A DNA stretch of 64,000 bases from JAHEKB01 sp049115575 (GTDB lineage: Bacteria; Bacteroidota; Bacteroidia; NS11-12g; UBA9320), in contig JAGDZU010000004.1 of NCBI GenBank assembly GCA_049115575.1, forward strand, positions 1 to 64,000, written 5' to 3'. A model generated the notes under the pieces. That model had not been told where the DNA came from and did not search any database. It worked only from the letters and a program-made list of their open reading frames with translations. Position numbers and translations under genes: made by a program. Within the stretch, counting starts at the first letter, position 1. Each line of letters begins with the position of its first letter. This document shows, one piece after another, positions 1 through 8,866 of this stretch.

Positions 1-3000
1 TCAGCATCTGCATCACAATAAGCAGGATCTAATGGAGTGATACCAATATCAGGTCTAGGATTAATGACTAGTGTAGTGTCATTAAAGGCATAACAACCTG
101 TAGAATAATGATTGTATCTCAAGTAGAAGGAATTAGGAGTCGTAGACTCATTAGCTAGTTCTACCGAGTTGAAAGTATTGATGTGTGAACTATCTACGAT
201 TCCACCTAATTGAAGTGAATCTCTGTAACCTGCTAAGTTCTGCATAGACCAGAAGCCATCGTTCCAGTTCACATCAAAGAGAGTGTTTAAGTCGAAGTCT
301 CCTTCATCCCAACATAAATCTCTTCCTGCATTAAACTTAATCTTGGGAACTTCCCAAATTTCAAAGCTTACCGTGTCCACTCTTCTACAGCCGTATTGGT
401 TAGTAAAGGTGAATTCTAAAGTAACCGTATCTATTCTATCGTTCTTAAGAGTATAAGTATTCTCATCAATTAACAACCAATAGTTAGGGAATCCAACAGG
501 TCCTCTGTCGTCTAACATATTAGCAAAGTTGTTACCGTTACACTCTATACAATCCCATGATGGAGTTCCTAAGTTAATACTTGCAGGAGATGGTCTTGTG
601 AGCAATTCAGATGCTAGATTGATCTCATTAATATCCTGACAGAATATCTTGTCTTTAAATTCAATCTCTGGCAATGGATCTACAGTTACATTAATAGAAT
701 CAGAATTGAAACACAATGTTGCCGGATCTTGATAAGTATAGAAAATCTCTACAATATTGGAAGTAGGAGCACAAGCACTATCCGCATGGAATGCTTGACC
801 ACTAATCCAACCAGGATTAGCTGGAATATCCCAAGTACCACCCGTAGGAGTAGTTGAGGCCAATCCATTTAAGCCCATAGAAACATCACCATCCATACAA
901 CAAACCGAGAAATCTGGTTTCATTGTAAGTACAGGCAATGGATTCACATCTACAAACACTGAATCATCATCCCAACACATCACTCCACCTTCAGTTACTT
1001 CAAGGTATAATCTGTAACGCGTATCTATATCTGCCGGTTTTCGTATGGTATCCGTAGTACCTCTATTTAAATCTATAGGTGCACTTGTTGATATATCATA
1101 CCATATATAAGTACCACTTTTTCCATTGCCCACGGTATCTAAACCTCCGGCAGGTAACACCAGCTCATCATTAAAACAGATGACCTGATCTGGACCAGCG
1201 TCTGCTATAACGGTGTCATTTACAAATAGGTTAAAGGTGTCAGTATCCCAACATCCTAAACTATCTTCAACACGCAATACATATTCTCCTCTAATATTGG
1301 CAAATAGGCTATCATCTGTACTGTATACCAAAGACGAACCATTTAGGAACCATTCTTTGTATAAGGTATCACCTTGTCTTAATGTGTCCCCATTTGTTGG
1401 TTCAACCCAATAGGCCGTATCCAAATTTGGAATAATCAAGAAAGTATCGTAAGTACATATTCGCACATCTGGGGGCAATACTGCTTTCGGATTTGCTTTT
1501 AAGAAGACTTGAACTGTATCCTGCGATGTACATCCGCTTCCATCTGTAATAATGATACTTACTGCAGTATCATACTGTACAGTAGGCACAGTTAAATCAA
1601 AATAGGTTAAGGTGTCTCCGGGTTGTGTAACTGCATTATTGATAATGGTTCCATCATCCTCTATACCCATGGTACTCCATATAAAACTAATTGGAGGTAC
1701 CGCATTTGAAATATAAGGTTCTAATCTCAGATTAGTTCCGGCGCAAATAAATGTATCCTTACCTAGGGATAGGTTGGCTTCTAAAAGCGGTGGGACAACC
1801 AAAGTATCATAATAAGTGGTTGGACAGTTATTCGGCTGGTTATTAACCGTATGCTGAATAATATACATTCCACCTCTTCTAAACTCAATTGTATCTTCTT
1901 TTGAAACACTTAAGAATGCACCAGTTGATTTAAACTTGGCAATCTTCTTATTGAGCACGATGTTCCTATTTGAGTCCAAAATCTGCCATCGATAAGATGG
2001 AGTCCCCCTAAATGAAGGAGAGGGCGTTGCATCCACTGTATATATGCCACAGGGCAGTGTATCTATATCTCTTTCTGCTAGAGCTCTTGGTTTTACTTTC
2101 ACTCTAAACGAGCGAACTGTTACCGCATTCAATGGACAGGCGTTGTCTCTCGCAGTTACCGTAAAGGTATAAGGAAGATCACTGGCTTGGCCTATTTGAG
2201 GAGTCCAACAAAATCTACCTGTTTGCAATCGCGCTGTAGGATTGGTAATGGTAAATGTGGCTCCCGGTATACCCCTGTTCCAACTCACCCGTACCGTGTC
2301 TGGCGGTGGTGAAGTTGCAGGAGGTGGGGGCACAAAGACCTTATCATCCGTTGTTATATTGAAACAAAGTTGGCTTCCTTCACAGACCGAATAAGAATAC
2401 GGCCCATCAATTTCAGGGGGGTTATTATCGGGACAGGACTTGGTAATAAATTGCATATCACGCCGCGTGACCCCAATCTTTTGATATGTTCCAGTTGAAT
2501 CCTTCCGCCACTCAGTAACCTCAATTACCGCTACTGTTACCTCATCACATTTAACTGGAGTTAAAATGATATCACCAGTTTCTGGGTCTAAATAAAGTCC
2601 TATTGGAGGAGTAGCATTTTGGTTAACATATGGCCAGGTTAAAGATCCTGGGAAGTATACATCAAATGGCTTAAGGTAAGAATAAGAACCACTGTAAGCA
2701 ATGTTTTGATTCCATCCGCTCAATGGGTTAGCCCAAGAATAAGACAGAGAATCGAAATCGGCTGTATCCGAAGCACCATTATTGTAAAAGAATGGTTGGT
2801 TACAGCAAAGTATACCAATCGGATCAGTTGTTAAGGACGGAGAACTATTGCAAGGAGCCTTACATAAATTAATTTCAGCATAGGTATAAAAGTATCCGGA
2901 TACACCTGTATTTATCGCATTATTTCTACAACATTGGCCTGTTTCTATTATGATAGTACAACAATTCTTCAATGCACTGAATGGCGTTGTATTAAAGTCA

Positions 3001-3359
3001 ATAGTGGCTTTATAAGTGTGCTGTTCAATTCCTTCACCAGTACCATAGGTATTAGAAGGTACACATCCACCAGAGGCTGAGGCACAAACAGGAGTAATCT
3101 CTTTGATATTATCCAAAGAAAGACTCAAACTCACCTGCCCGCCAGTGGCGCATTTAACACGTGAGGCTCCAGAAGGATTGCTAAAAGAAACACCTCTACA
3201 ATCACGATAATACTTGATAGTAATCTCAAATTTGAGGGTATCAATACACCTATACGTGATGTCAGCTCCCATAACATGGGTAGCCTGGGCTGTTTTGCTA
3301 GTAAATAGCAAGGGCAGCACTAATAGCGCTAACCAGCTAATTTTCAAATACTTAACCAT
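1..3359 (-). CDS. Giant secreted Ig-like-repeat surface protein, 3' end outside window (partial)
   Basis: One uninterrupted reading frame of about 1,119 codons runs from an ATG at 3359 to the window edge with no stop, so the C-terminus is missing. The N-terminus is a Sec signal peptide (VKYLKISWLALLVLPLLF, cut near AQA) followed by THVMGADITYRC, an opening seen in many large Bacteroidota surface proteins. The remainder is low in Lys/Arg and rich in Asp, Thr, Pro and Cys, with repeated units of the type xDTVxV and ADAGPDQVICF, which resemble PKD/Ig-like or SprB-type repeats. Family knowledge suggests a T9SS-exported adhesin or gliding-type cell-surface protein with a C-terminal sorting domain, but that domain would lie outside the window. 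It is downstream of and on the same strand as the ECF sigma/barrel pair, with its own promoter candidate. The exact function is not known. Confidence 0.85.
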   Translation of the reverse strand, partial: MVKYLKISWLALLVLPLLFTSKTAQATHVMGADITYRCIDTLKFEITIKYYRDCRGVSFSNPSGASRVKCATGGQVSLSLSLDNIKEITPVCASASGGCVPSNTYGTGEGIEQHTYKATIDFNTTPFSALKNCCTIIIETGQCCRNNAINTGVSGYFYTYAEINLCKAPCNSSPSLTTDPIGILCCNQPFFYNNGASDTADFDSLSYSWANPLSGWNQNIAYSGSYSYLKPFDVYFPGSLTWPYVNQNATPPIGLYLDPETGDIILTPVKCDEVTVAVIEVTEWRKDSTGTYQKIGVTRRDMQFITKSCPDNNPPEIDGPYSYSVCEGSQLCFNITTDDKVFVPPPPATSPPPDTVRVSWNRGIPGATFTITNPTARLQTGRFCWTPQIGQASDLPYTFTVTARDNACPLNAVTVRSFRVKVKPRALAERDIDTLPCGIYTVDATPSPSFRGTPSYRWQILDSNRNIVLNKKIAKFKSTGAFLSVSKEDTIEFRRGGMYIIQHTVNNQPNNCPTTYYDTLVVPPLLEANLSLGKDTFICAGTNLRLEPYISNAVPPISFIWSTMGIEDDGTIINNAVTQPGDTLTYFDLTVPTVQYDTAVSIIITDGSGCTSQDTVQVFLKANPKAVLPPDVRICTYDTFLIIPNLDTAYWVEPTNGDTLRQGDTLYKEWFLNGSSLVYSTDDSLFANIRGEYVLRVEDSLGCWDTDTFNLFVNDTVIADAGPDQVICFNDELVLPAGGLDTVGNGKSGTYIWYDISTSAPIDLNRGTTDTIRKPADIDTRYRLYLEVTEGGVMCWDDDSVFVDVNPLPVLTMKPDFSVCCMDGDVSMGLNGLASTTPTGGTWDIPANPGWISGQAFHADSACAPTSNIVEIFYTYQDPATLCFNSDSINVTVDPLPEIEFKDKIFCQDINEINLASELLTRPSPASINLGTPSWDCIECNGNNFANMLDDRGPVGFPNYWLLIDENTYTLKNDRIDTVTLEFTFTNQYGCRRVDTVSFEIWEVPKIKFNAGRDLCWDEGDFDLNTLFDVNWNDGFWSMQNLAGYRDSLQLGGIVDSSHINTFNSVELANESTTPNSFYLRYNHYSTGCYAFNDTTLVINPRPDIGITPLDPAYCDADA

Positions 3360-3399
3360 TTTACGTTTTAACTTAAGTTCGGTACTAAAATTTGATGCG

Positions 3400-3430
3400 C
3401 TAAGGTAGCGCTTTTTCGGTAGTGATTCAA
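3400..3430 (-). promoter_or_regulatory. Candidate Bacteroidota promoter for the surface-protein gene
   Basis: On the minus strand a TTG at 3428-3430 is followed after 20 bases by TACCTTAG (3400-3407), which matches 7 of 8 positions of TAnnTTTG. The minus-10-like box lies in an inverted repeat, GCGCTA-nnn-TAGCGC at 3397-3411, which could be an operator. The box is 41 bases upstream of the ATG at 3359. Confidence 0.4.
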
Positions 3431-3539
3431 TCATTTTTAAATCATTTAAGGTTCAACATTTCAATTATGCGACCATTTGTATTCTTCTCCATTATACAGA
3501 CTAACTTCTCCAAGCATTGGTTGCACATACTATTCATTA

Positions 3540-4811
3540 TTATAAATCAACTCTTATTCCAAAGCGTGTAAAGAAACCATAATCCCTGTGAGCCAGATTG
3601 TTCTGATCACTGAAATTACTACTGGTACTATGACTCCACTGAGGCTGTAAAAGCAGCTGAAAGCGTTGATTTACACGGTAATTCACTCCCATTCCAAAGT
3701 TTGTAGCCAAATACCCGCTTCGTTCTACAACGGCGTCACTAATTGGCTCAAAAGCTGTTTCAGAAGTTCTGATATATCCATTTTTGAACTCATGTAGTCT
3801 CAACATGAGACCTAATCGTCCACTAATGCTCCATTTTTTCTTGATATAGAAGGCTTTTTCCATTTCTACTGGAATTGCAATACCTGTATATCTATTCATG
3901 CTATTTTGTTGTAGGAAGTTGAAATTCTCATTTCTCTGGGTTACTGTTAAACCAGCTCTAAAGAACCAATTGTTGTTTAATGCTCGTACGCCTGTGACAT
4001 TGGCCTGATAAGACATTGCGGGTGATTCAGTTTCATTTCTCCACCGAGTTAACTCAGGATTTCCACTCAAAGATCTGTAAGCATGGCCTGGTCCTCCAGT
4101 AATTTCAAAACTCCATCCTGAAGGAATAAACTTAGTCGACTTAACTTTTTGTTGACCATCTGGCGAAGATTCTGCATTGTCTATAAAATCTTCAGGCTTA
4201 TTTGTATCTACAATTGGCTCAGCATCAACAACTTCAACCTCTTGACCGTCATCATCTCCTTGATCATCATCGTCTAATGCAACGCTTTGATCTGGTTCAT
4301 CTGCCACTGGTGCCTCCAGAGGGTCACCTTCTAATGGATTGTCTACCACTGGCGCATCTACAACAGGCTCATCTTGTACAACAGGATTTTCTATTGGCTC
4401 ATGTGCTAAAGGAGCATCATAAACAATATGATTTGGATTAGATCCAATATTTTGATTCTCAATAGGCTGTTCTGATTGTAAATCCTCTGCAGTCATTTGA
4501 CTTTCCTCAGCTTGATTGCTAATTACAGTATTATCATCAGAGTTATTCTCTGAAGAAGAATTGAATTCATTGTTCTGCCCTTCTACAAGAGGTGGTTCTA
4601 CTATTTCATTGCGATCACTTTGATAATCATAAGCAAGCTTACTTACTACAATTAGTGCTATGAAAGCAGCAGTCCAGCTAGCCCATTTCCACCATATAAT
4701 GGCAGTTCTACGCTTGCGCTTTTCTACTATCTTATCGAACATAACAGAATCAACATCTGCTTCAAAATGTTCAAATCGCTTTTTTAATATATCTTCAAAT
4801 TTCTGTGACAT
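3540..4811 (-). CDS. Membrane-anchored protein with C-terminal outer-membrane-barrel-like domain, paired with ECF sigma factor
   Basis: The 423-residue product has three parts. Residues 1-35 are a short charged cytoplasmic head (FEDILKKRFEHFEADV...MFDKI) and about 37-62 form one transmembrane helix (AIIWWKWASWTAAFIALIVV). Residues about 65-225 are a very acidic, Pro/Val-rich linker with imperfect repeats such as APVVDNP and VDAEPIVD. The last 190 residues look like a PorT-type beta-barrel, ending in the aromatic/aliphatic pattern FFTRFGIRVDL. Its ATG shares a base with the stop of the sigma-factor gene (TAATG), so the two are translationally coupled. By position and topology it may act as an anti-sigma or envelope-sensing partner, but no canonical zinc anti-sigma motif is visible. 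The mix of inner-membrane anchor and barrel is odd, though such architectures occur in Bacteroidota sigma operons. Confidence 0.7.
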   Translation of the reverse strand: MSQKFEDILKKRFEHFEADVDSVMFDKIVEKRKRRTAIIWWKWASWTAAFIALIVVSKLAYDYQSDRNEIVEPPLVEGQNNEFNSSSENNSDDNTVISNQAEESQMTAEDLQSEQPIENQNIGSNPNHIVYDAPLAHEPIENPVVQDEPVVDAPVVDNPLEGDPLEAPVADEPDQSVALDDDDQGDDDGQEVEVVDAEPIVDTNKPEDFIDNAESSPDGQQKVKSTKFIPSGWSFEITGGPGHAYRSLSGNPELTRWRNETESPAMSYQANVTGVRALNNNWFFRAGLTVTQRNENFNFLQQNSMNRYTGIAIPVEMEKAFYIKKKWSISGRLGLMLRLHEFKNGYIRTSETAFEPISDAVVERSGYLATNFGMGVNYRVNQRFQLLLQPQWSHSTSSNFSDQNNLAHRDYGFFTRFGIRVDL

Positions 4812-5380
4812 TATCTTTCTATTCCGTATTCATTTAACAATTTAATCAAAAGCTTTTTAGCTCTTGAATACTGGGTTCTTGAAGTAACTTCACTAATGTT
4901 TAATTGGTTTGCTATTTCTTTATGCGAGTAGCCTTCAATCGCATACATATTAAATACCGTTTTATACCCTTGTGGCAATTTTTGAATAATTTCCAACAGG
5001 TTCTTGGTTTCTAACTTTTCAATTGCTTTTGCACTATAAGCTTGTTCATTTACATGATCTAGACTACCAGGCTCAAACTTGAACACTCGTTTGTCGTTGC
5101 TTTTCAGTGCTGAGTTAATCATTATTCTTTTGATCCATCCTTCTAGTGAACCGATCTTCTTGAATGTCTTTATCTTATCAAATATCTTAATGAAAGAATC
5201 CTGAAGAACATCTTCAGCTTCCATGCGACTATTACAATATCTAAGACAGACTCCCATCATTTTTTTTGCGTATTTCTCGTACAGTATTTTCTGAAAATGT
5301 ACTTCTTGCCTGATACATCCGTCAATGAGTTCATCTTCATTCAATTGGTTATAACTTGTACTGTTATCTTTTGGGTTCAC
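4811..5380 (-). CDS. ECF-type RNA polymerase sigma factor
   Basis: This is a sigma-70 family ECF factor. Region 2 is visible as QKILYEKYAKKMMGVCLRYC...EAEDVLQDSFIKIF, followed by the WIKRIMINSALK stretch. Region 4 is LPQGYKTVFNMYAIEGYSHKEIANQLNISEVTSRTQYSRAKKLL, a helix-turn-helix that reads the -35-like element. I place the start at the GTG at 5380 (reading VNPKDNSTSYNQ), preceded by AGG and by a CATATTTG box. The frame stays open upstream to an ATG at 5506, but that would overlap the divergent dehydrogenase gene and add an untypical Lys/Ile/Phe-rich N-terminus. The GTG start gives about 190 residues, normal for ECF factors. It is coupled to the downstream membrane/barrel gene, implying control of an envelope regulon, possibly including the adjacent surface protein. 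Confidence 0.85.
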   Translation of the reverse strand: MNPKDNSTSYNQLNEDELIDGCIRQEVHFQKILYEKYAKKMMGVCLRYCNSRMEAEDVLQDSFIKIFDKIKTFKKIGSLEGWIKRIMINSALKSNDKRVFKFEPGSLDHVNEQAYSAKAIEKLETKNLLEIIQKLPQGYKTVFNMYAIEGYSHKEIANQLNISEVTSRTQYSRAKKLLIKLLNEYGIER

Positions 5381-5497
5381 TGTTATGATACCTGAATTTG
5401 CAAATATGTTGCATCGATTGATAAATTTTGTTGAACTTAATTTTAATATCCTAATTTTCAATACCATAAGACAATAAAAAACAACACTTTTGTTAGG

Positions 5498-6583
5498 ATG
5501 AATCACTTTAATACATCTGAGTTGAATCGTTACTGCATCTCGCTCTTCACGGCTATGGGTGCTTCAGAGGCAGATGCTGTACAAGCCGCTGACGTATTGG
5601 TTGCTGCAGACCTGCGTGGGATTGATAGCCATGGGGTGTCTAGACTTAAAGGATATGTAGGACTTTGGGAGGCTGGTAGAATCAATATGCAGCCAGACAT
5701 TAAAATAGTACGTGAACACAAATCGGTTATGACTATAGACGGCGACCGAGGTTTGGGACTGGTTGTAGCCCCTAAAGCTATGGATATGGCAATGGAAGCA
5801 GCTGAAAAGTATGGATCTGGCTGGGTGGCCGTGCAGAATTCCAATCATTTTGGAATAGCTGGTTATCACGCTATGAAAGCGGCGGCCAGAAATCTAATTG
5901 GTACTTCTATGACTAATGCTACGCCTTTTATACCACCTACTCATTCCAAAAAAGCAATGTTAGGTACAAATCCAATTGCATATGCTTTTCCAACCAATCA
6001 CCCGTTTGAACTGGTAGTGGATCTGGCAACATCCTCTGTGGCCAGAGGAAAATTGGAAATAGCAAAACGAGAAGGGAAAACGATTCCAAAAGGTTGGGTG
6101 GTTAACAAAGATGGGCAACCCTCTCAAGACATAGATGTTCTGGAAAAAGGAGGTTTACTAACCCCACTGGGAAGCCTTGAAGAACTCAGCAGCCATAAGG
6201 GTTATGCCCTTGGTGGCTTAGTTGATATTCTAAGTGCAGTTCTTTCAGGTGCCAATTACGGCCCTTGGGTGCCTCCTTTTGTTTCTTACCTTCCTTTATT
6301 AGAGGATAGACCTGGTAAAGGCCTTGGACATTTTCTTGGTGCCATGGAAGTTGAAGGTTTCAGAGAACTTGAAGAATTTAAAAGCCATATCAGCCATTGG
6401 ATTGACAGCTTTAAATCAGCCGATCGCATAGACGAAAAACAAGAGGTATATGTTCCAGGAGAAAAAGAATATCTCAAGACGGTTGAACGAGAAATCAAAG
6501 GAATTCCTCTTAACCCCAAAGTGGAGAATGCCTTAAAGGAATTAGCTCTAAAATTCAAGATAGAAGCGCCTCAACCTTTATAG
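5498..6583 (+). CDS. Malate/L-lactate dehydrogenase family (LDH2/MDH2) oxidoreductase
   Basis: The 361-residue protein belongs to the LDH2/MDH2 NAD(P)-dependent oxidoreductase family, unrelated to classical Rossmann-fold lactate dehydrogenases. Diagnostic segments include DLRGIDSHGVSRLKGY near residue 52, VAVQNSNHFGIAGYHA near 110, LGTNPIAYAFPT near 155, VDLATSSVARGKLE near 177 and SSHKGYALGGLVDILSAVLSGA near 235. The His of DSHGVSR and of SNHFG are family-conserved and probably catalytic or structural. Members reduce malate, 2-oxo acids, ureidoglycolate or dihydroxyalkanoates; the substrate here cannot be decided from sequence. The length is normal and the ATG start is supported by family alignment. 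It is divergent from the sigma-factor gene, sharing about 117 bases of intergenic DNA. Confidence 0.9.
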   Translation: MNHFNTSELNRYCISLFTAMGASEADAVQAADVLVAADLRGIDSHGVSRLKGYVGLWEAGRINMQPDIKIVREHKSVMTIDGDRGLGLVVAPKAMDMAMEAAEKYGSGWVAVQNSNHFGIAGYHAMKAAARNLIGTSMTNATPFIPPTHSKKAMLGTNPIAYAFPTNHPFELVVDLATSSVARGKLEIAKREGKTIPKGWVVNKDGQPSQDIDVLEKGGLLTPLGSLEELSSHKGYALGGLVDILSAVLSGANYGPWVPPFVSYLPLLEDRPGKGLGHFLGAMEVEGFRELEEFKSHISHWIDSFKSADRIDEKQEVYVPGEKEYLKTVEREIKGIPLNPKVENALKELALKFKIEAPQPL

Positions 6584-6646
6584 GCTCTCATTTTAAGCTG
6601 AATAATCAACTTTTTTCTTACCTTCCCGCTCCAATTTAAATTTTAC

Positions 6647-8707
6647 ATGAAGAAACTATTTTTATTGGCATTTGCAGCGCTGTTCATTATGGCCTGCAAT
6701 AGCCAAACACAAGAAGAAACACAAGATGCAAATTCAGATGCTTTTGAATTCCATGAAGATGCCAATCGATTTGCAGATATTCAAATCTTAAGATATGAAG
6801 TCAATGGTCTTGATAAATTAAGTACCAAGCAAAAAGAGTTAGTCTACTATCTATCTGAAGCTGCCTTATGTGGTAGGGAAATCATTTACGCCCAAAACTA
6901 CAAGCACAATTTACAAATTAAGAGAAGCTTGGAGCAGATATATGAGCACTATAATGGTGACAGATCAACTGATAACTGGAAGCACTTTGAAGTGTATTTG
7001 AAACGCATCTGGTTCTCAAACGGAATCCATCATCACTATGCTGAAAAGAAATTTACACCTGGATTTGTTAAAGGTTATTTAGACAGCCTAATTCAAGGTT
7101 CACCAGATGCACAATGGCCATTGGTTGAAGATCAAAGTGCGGAAGACATGTGGGCAGTTCTTACTCCAGCCATTACAGACCCTGATATAGACAATAAAAA
7201 AGTGGTAAAAGACAAAGGAGTTGACAAAATCACCGCTAGTGCTAACAATTATTATGGAGAAGGTGTTACAGAAGAAGAAGCCATTGCACATTATGGCGCC
7301 ATGAACAAAGAAGGTGATGAAAAGCCAGTAGAATACGGCTTAAATTCAAGACTTGTTAAAATTGATGGCCAACTCACGGATTTGGTTTATAAATCTGGAG
7401 GATTGTTTGGAGCTGCATTAGACAAGATGAACTTCTGGTTGACAAAAGCACAGGCTGTTGCTGAAACTGAAGCCCAAGCTAAACATATTGGAATGCTCAT
7501 TGAATACTTCAATACAGGAGACTTAGGACAATGGGATGCTACTAATGTGCAATGGGTGAATTCCACAGATGGAGATATCGACTTCATCTTAGGATTTATT
7601 GAAGTATATGGCGATGCCATTGGTTATAAAGGTGCATTTGAAGGGGTAATTCAAATGAATGATTTTGATGCCTCAGAACGAATGAAGGTGATGAGTGAAA
7701 ATGCACAATGGTTTGAAGACAATAGCTCCATCATGGATGAGCACAAGAAAGAAAATGTGGTTGGTGTTAGTTACAAAGTTGTAAATGTGGCCATGGAGGC
7801 TGGAGATGCTGCACCTTCAACACCAATAGGAATTAATCTTCCAAACTCTAACTGGATAAGAGCCACTATAGGTTCTAAATCTGTTAGTCTTGGTAGTATA
7901 GTGCAGGCTTATAATAATGCCGGTGGTCAAAGTTCAGTTAGAGAATTCTATTTGGATTCTGCTACTCAAGAAAGAAGAATCAAATACAGCAAGCTAGCGG
8001 GAAAAATGCACACTGCTATGCATGAAGTGATAGGTCATGCTTCTGGAAAAATCAATCCAGGAATTGGAACTCCTAAAGAAACATTGAAGAATTATTCAAA
8101 TACCTTAGAAGAAGCGCGTGCAGATCTGGTTGCCCTTTATTTTATCTATGATCAAAAAGTTGTTGACCTTGGTTTAATGCCAAGCTTAGAAGTTGGTATG
8201 GCTGAATATGATGGCTATATCACCAACGGCCTATTACTCCAACTCAGAAGATTAGAGCCAGGAGATAATGTAGAGGAAGATCATATGAGAAACCGTCAAT
8301 TGGTTGCTCAATGGTGTTTTGAAAAAGGAAAGGACGACAATGTTATTGAGCGCAAGGTAGTGGATGGCAAAACTTACTTCATAGTGAATGATTACGAGAA
8401 ATTGAGAGTGCTCTTTGGCGAGTTGCTCAGAGAAATACAAAGAATCAAATCTGAAGGAGATTACGCAGCAGCAGAAAAATTGGTGGAAGATTATGGAGTG
8501 ATTGCCGACCAAGATTTACTTCAGGAAGCTAGAGACCGATATGAGGCTCTAGACCAAGCCCCATACAGTGGCTTTGTACAACCTAAATTGGTTCCGGTAT
8601 ACGACAGCGAAGGTAACTTCATAGATCTCCTTGTTGAAGAAGAAGAATATGTTGAGCAAATGATGCGCTTTGCCAAAGAATACGCTTTCCTTAGCCACAA
8701 CGAATAA
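6647..8707 (+). CDS. Dipeptidyl-peptidase III-like zinc peptidase (family M49), lipoprotein
   Basis: The N-terminus KKLFLLAFAALFIMACNSQ is a lipoprotein signal peptide with the lipidated Cys at about residue 17. The M49 zinc signature HEXXGH is present as HEVIGH at residues 459-464, followed about 24 residues later by EEARAD (488-493), which supplies the third zinc-binding Glu. The product is 686 residues, within the usual size for dipeptidyl-peptidase III. It would remove dipeptides from the N-terminus of small peptides, here probably anchored to the periplasmic or outer membrane. Lipoprotein M49 members are common in Bacteroidota, unlike the cytosolic eukaryotic enzyme. The downstream small membrane peptide gene begins 12 bases after the stop, so the two may be co-transcribed together with ung. 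Confidence 0.93.
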   Translation: MKKLFLLAFAALFIMACNSQTQEETQDANSDAFEFHEDANRFADIQILRYEVNGLDKLSTKQKELVYYLSEAALCGREIIYAQNYKHNLQIKRSLEQIYEHYNGDRSTDNWKHFEVYLKRIWFSNGIHHHYAEKKFTPGFVKGYLDSLIQGSPDAQWPLVEDQSAEDMWAVLTPAITDPDIDNKKVVKDKGVDKITASANNYYGEGVTEEEAIAHYGAMNKEGDEKPVEYGLNSRLVKIDGQLTDLVYKSGGLFGAALDKMNFWLTKAQAVAETEAQAKHIGMLIEYFNTGDLGQWDATNVQWVNSTDGDIDFILGFIEVYGDAIGYKGAFEGVIQMNDFDASERMKVMSENAQWFEDNSSIMDEHKKENVVGVSYKVVNVAMEAGDAAPSTPIGINLPNSNWIRATIGSKSVSLGSIVQAYNNAGGQSSVREFYLDSATQERRIKYSKLAGKMHTAMHEVIGHASGKINPGIGTPKETLKNYSNTLEEARADLVALYFIYDQKVVDLGLMPSLEVGMAEYDGYITNGLLLQLRRLEPGDNVEEDHMRNRQLVAQWCFEKGKDDNVIERKVVDGKTYFIVNDYEKLRVLFGELLREIQRIKSEGDYAAAEKLVEDYGVIADQDLLQEARDRYEALDQAPYSGFVQPKLVPVYDSEGNFIDLLVEEEEYVEQMMRFAKEYAFLSHNE

Positions 8708-8719
8708 TCCATAGCAGAG

Positions 8720-8866
8720 ATGAAAAGTAAGTTCTGGAAGGCTTTTATACTTATACTTTTCCTGTTCCTTTTCATCTCTGCTGCATGGTGGATGTTTAAC
8801 AAATACACCTTGCAAAGCCCGTACTACAACCCTATTGAAGAAGTTGACAGTACAGATAGAAAATAG
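8720..8866 (+). CDS. 48-residue single-pass membrane peptide (uncharacterised)
   Basis: An ATG at 8720 opens a 48-codon frame. It encodes a basic head (MKSKFWK), one strongly hydrophobic helix (AFILILFLFLFISAAWWMF, residues 8-26), and a polar acidic tail (NPIEEVDSTDRK). The gene starts 12 bases after the M49 peptidase stop and its last 32 bases overlap the start of ung, an arrangement typical of translational coupling. The composition is that of a genuine small membrane protein: positive-inside head, Trp/Tyr at the interface, charged tail. I do not recognise a family and no function can be assigned. It is easily missed because of its length. Confidence 0.6.
   Translation: MKSKFWKAFILILFLFLFISAAWWMFNKYTLQSPYYNPIEEVDSTDRK

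Noticed and set aside
4230..4420. Short imperfect repeats (GAT/GTT/CCA-rich) as a possible CRISPR or tandem-repeat array
   Set aside because: They are codon-level repeats within the acidic linker of the barrel protein, in frame and of varying length, without spacers.
4202..4441. 79-codon plus-strand frame rich in Leu, Gln and His
   Set aside because: It is the complement of the acidic, repetitive linker of the barrel protein and reflects that composition.
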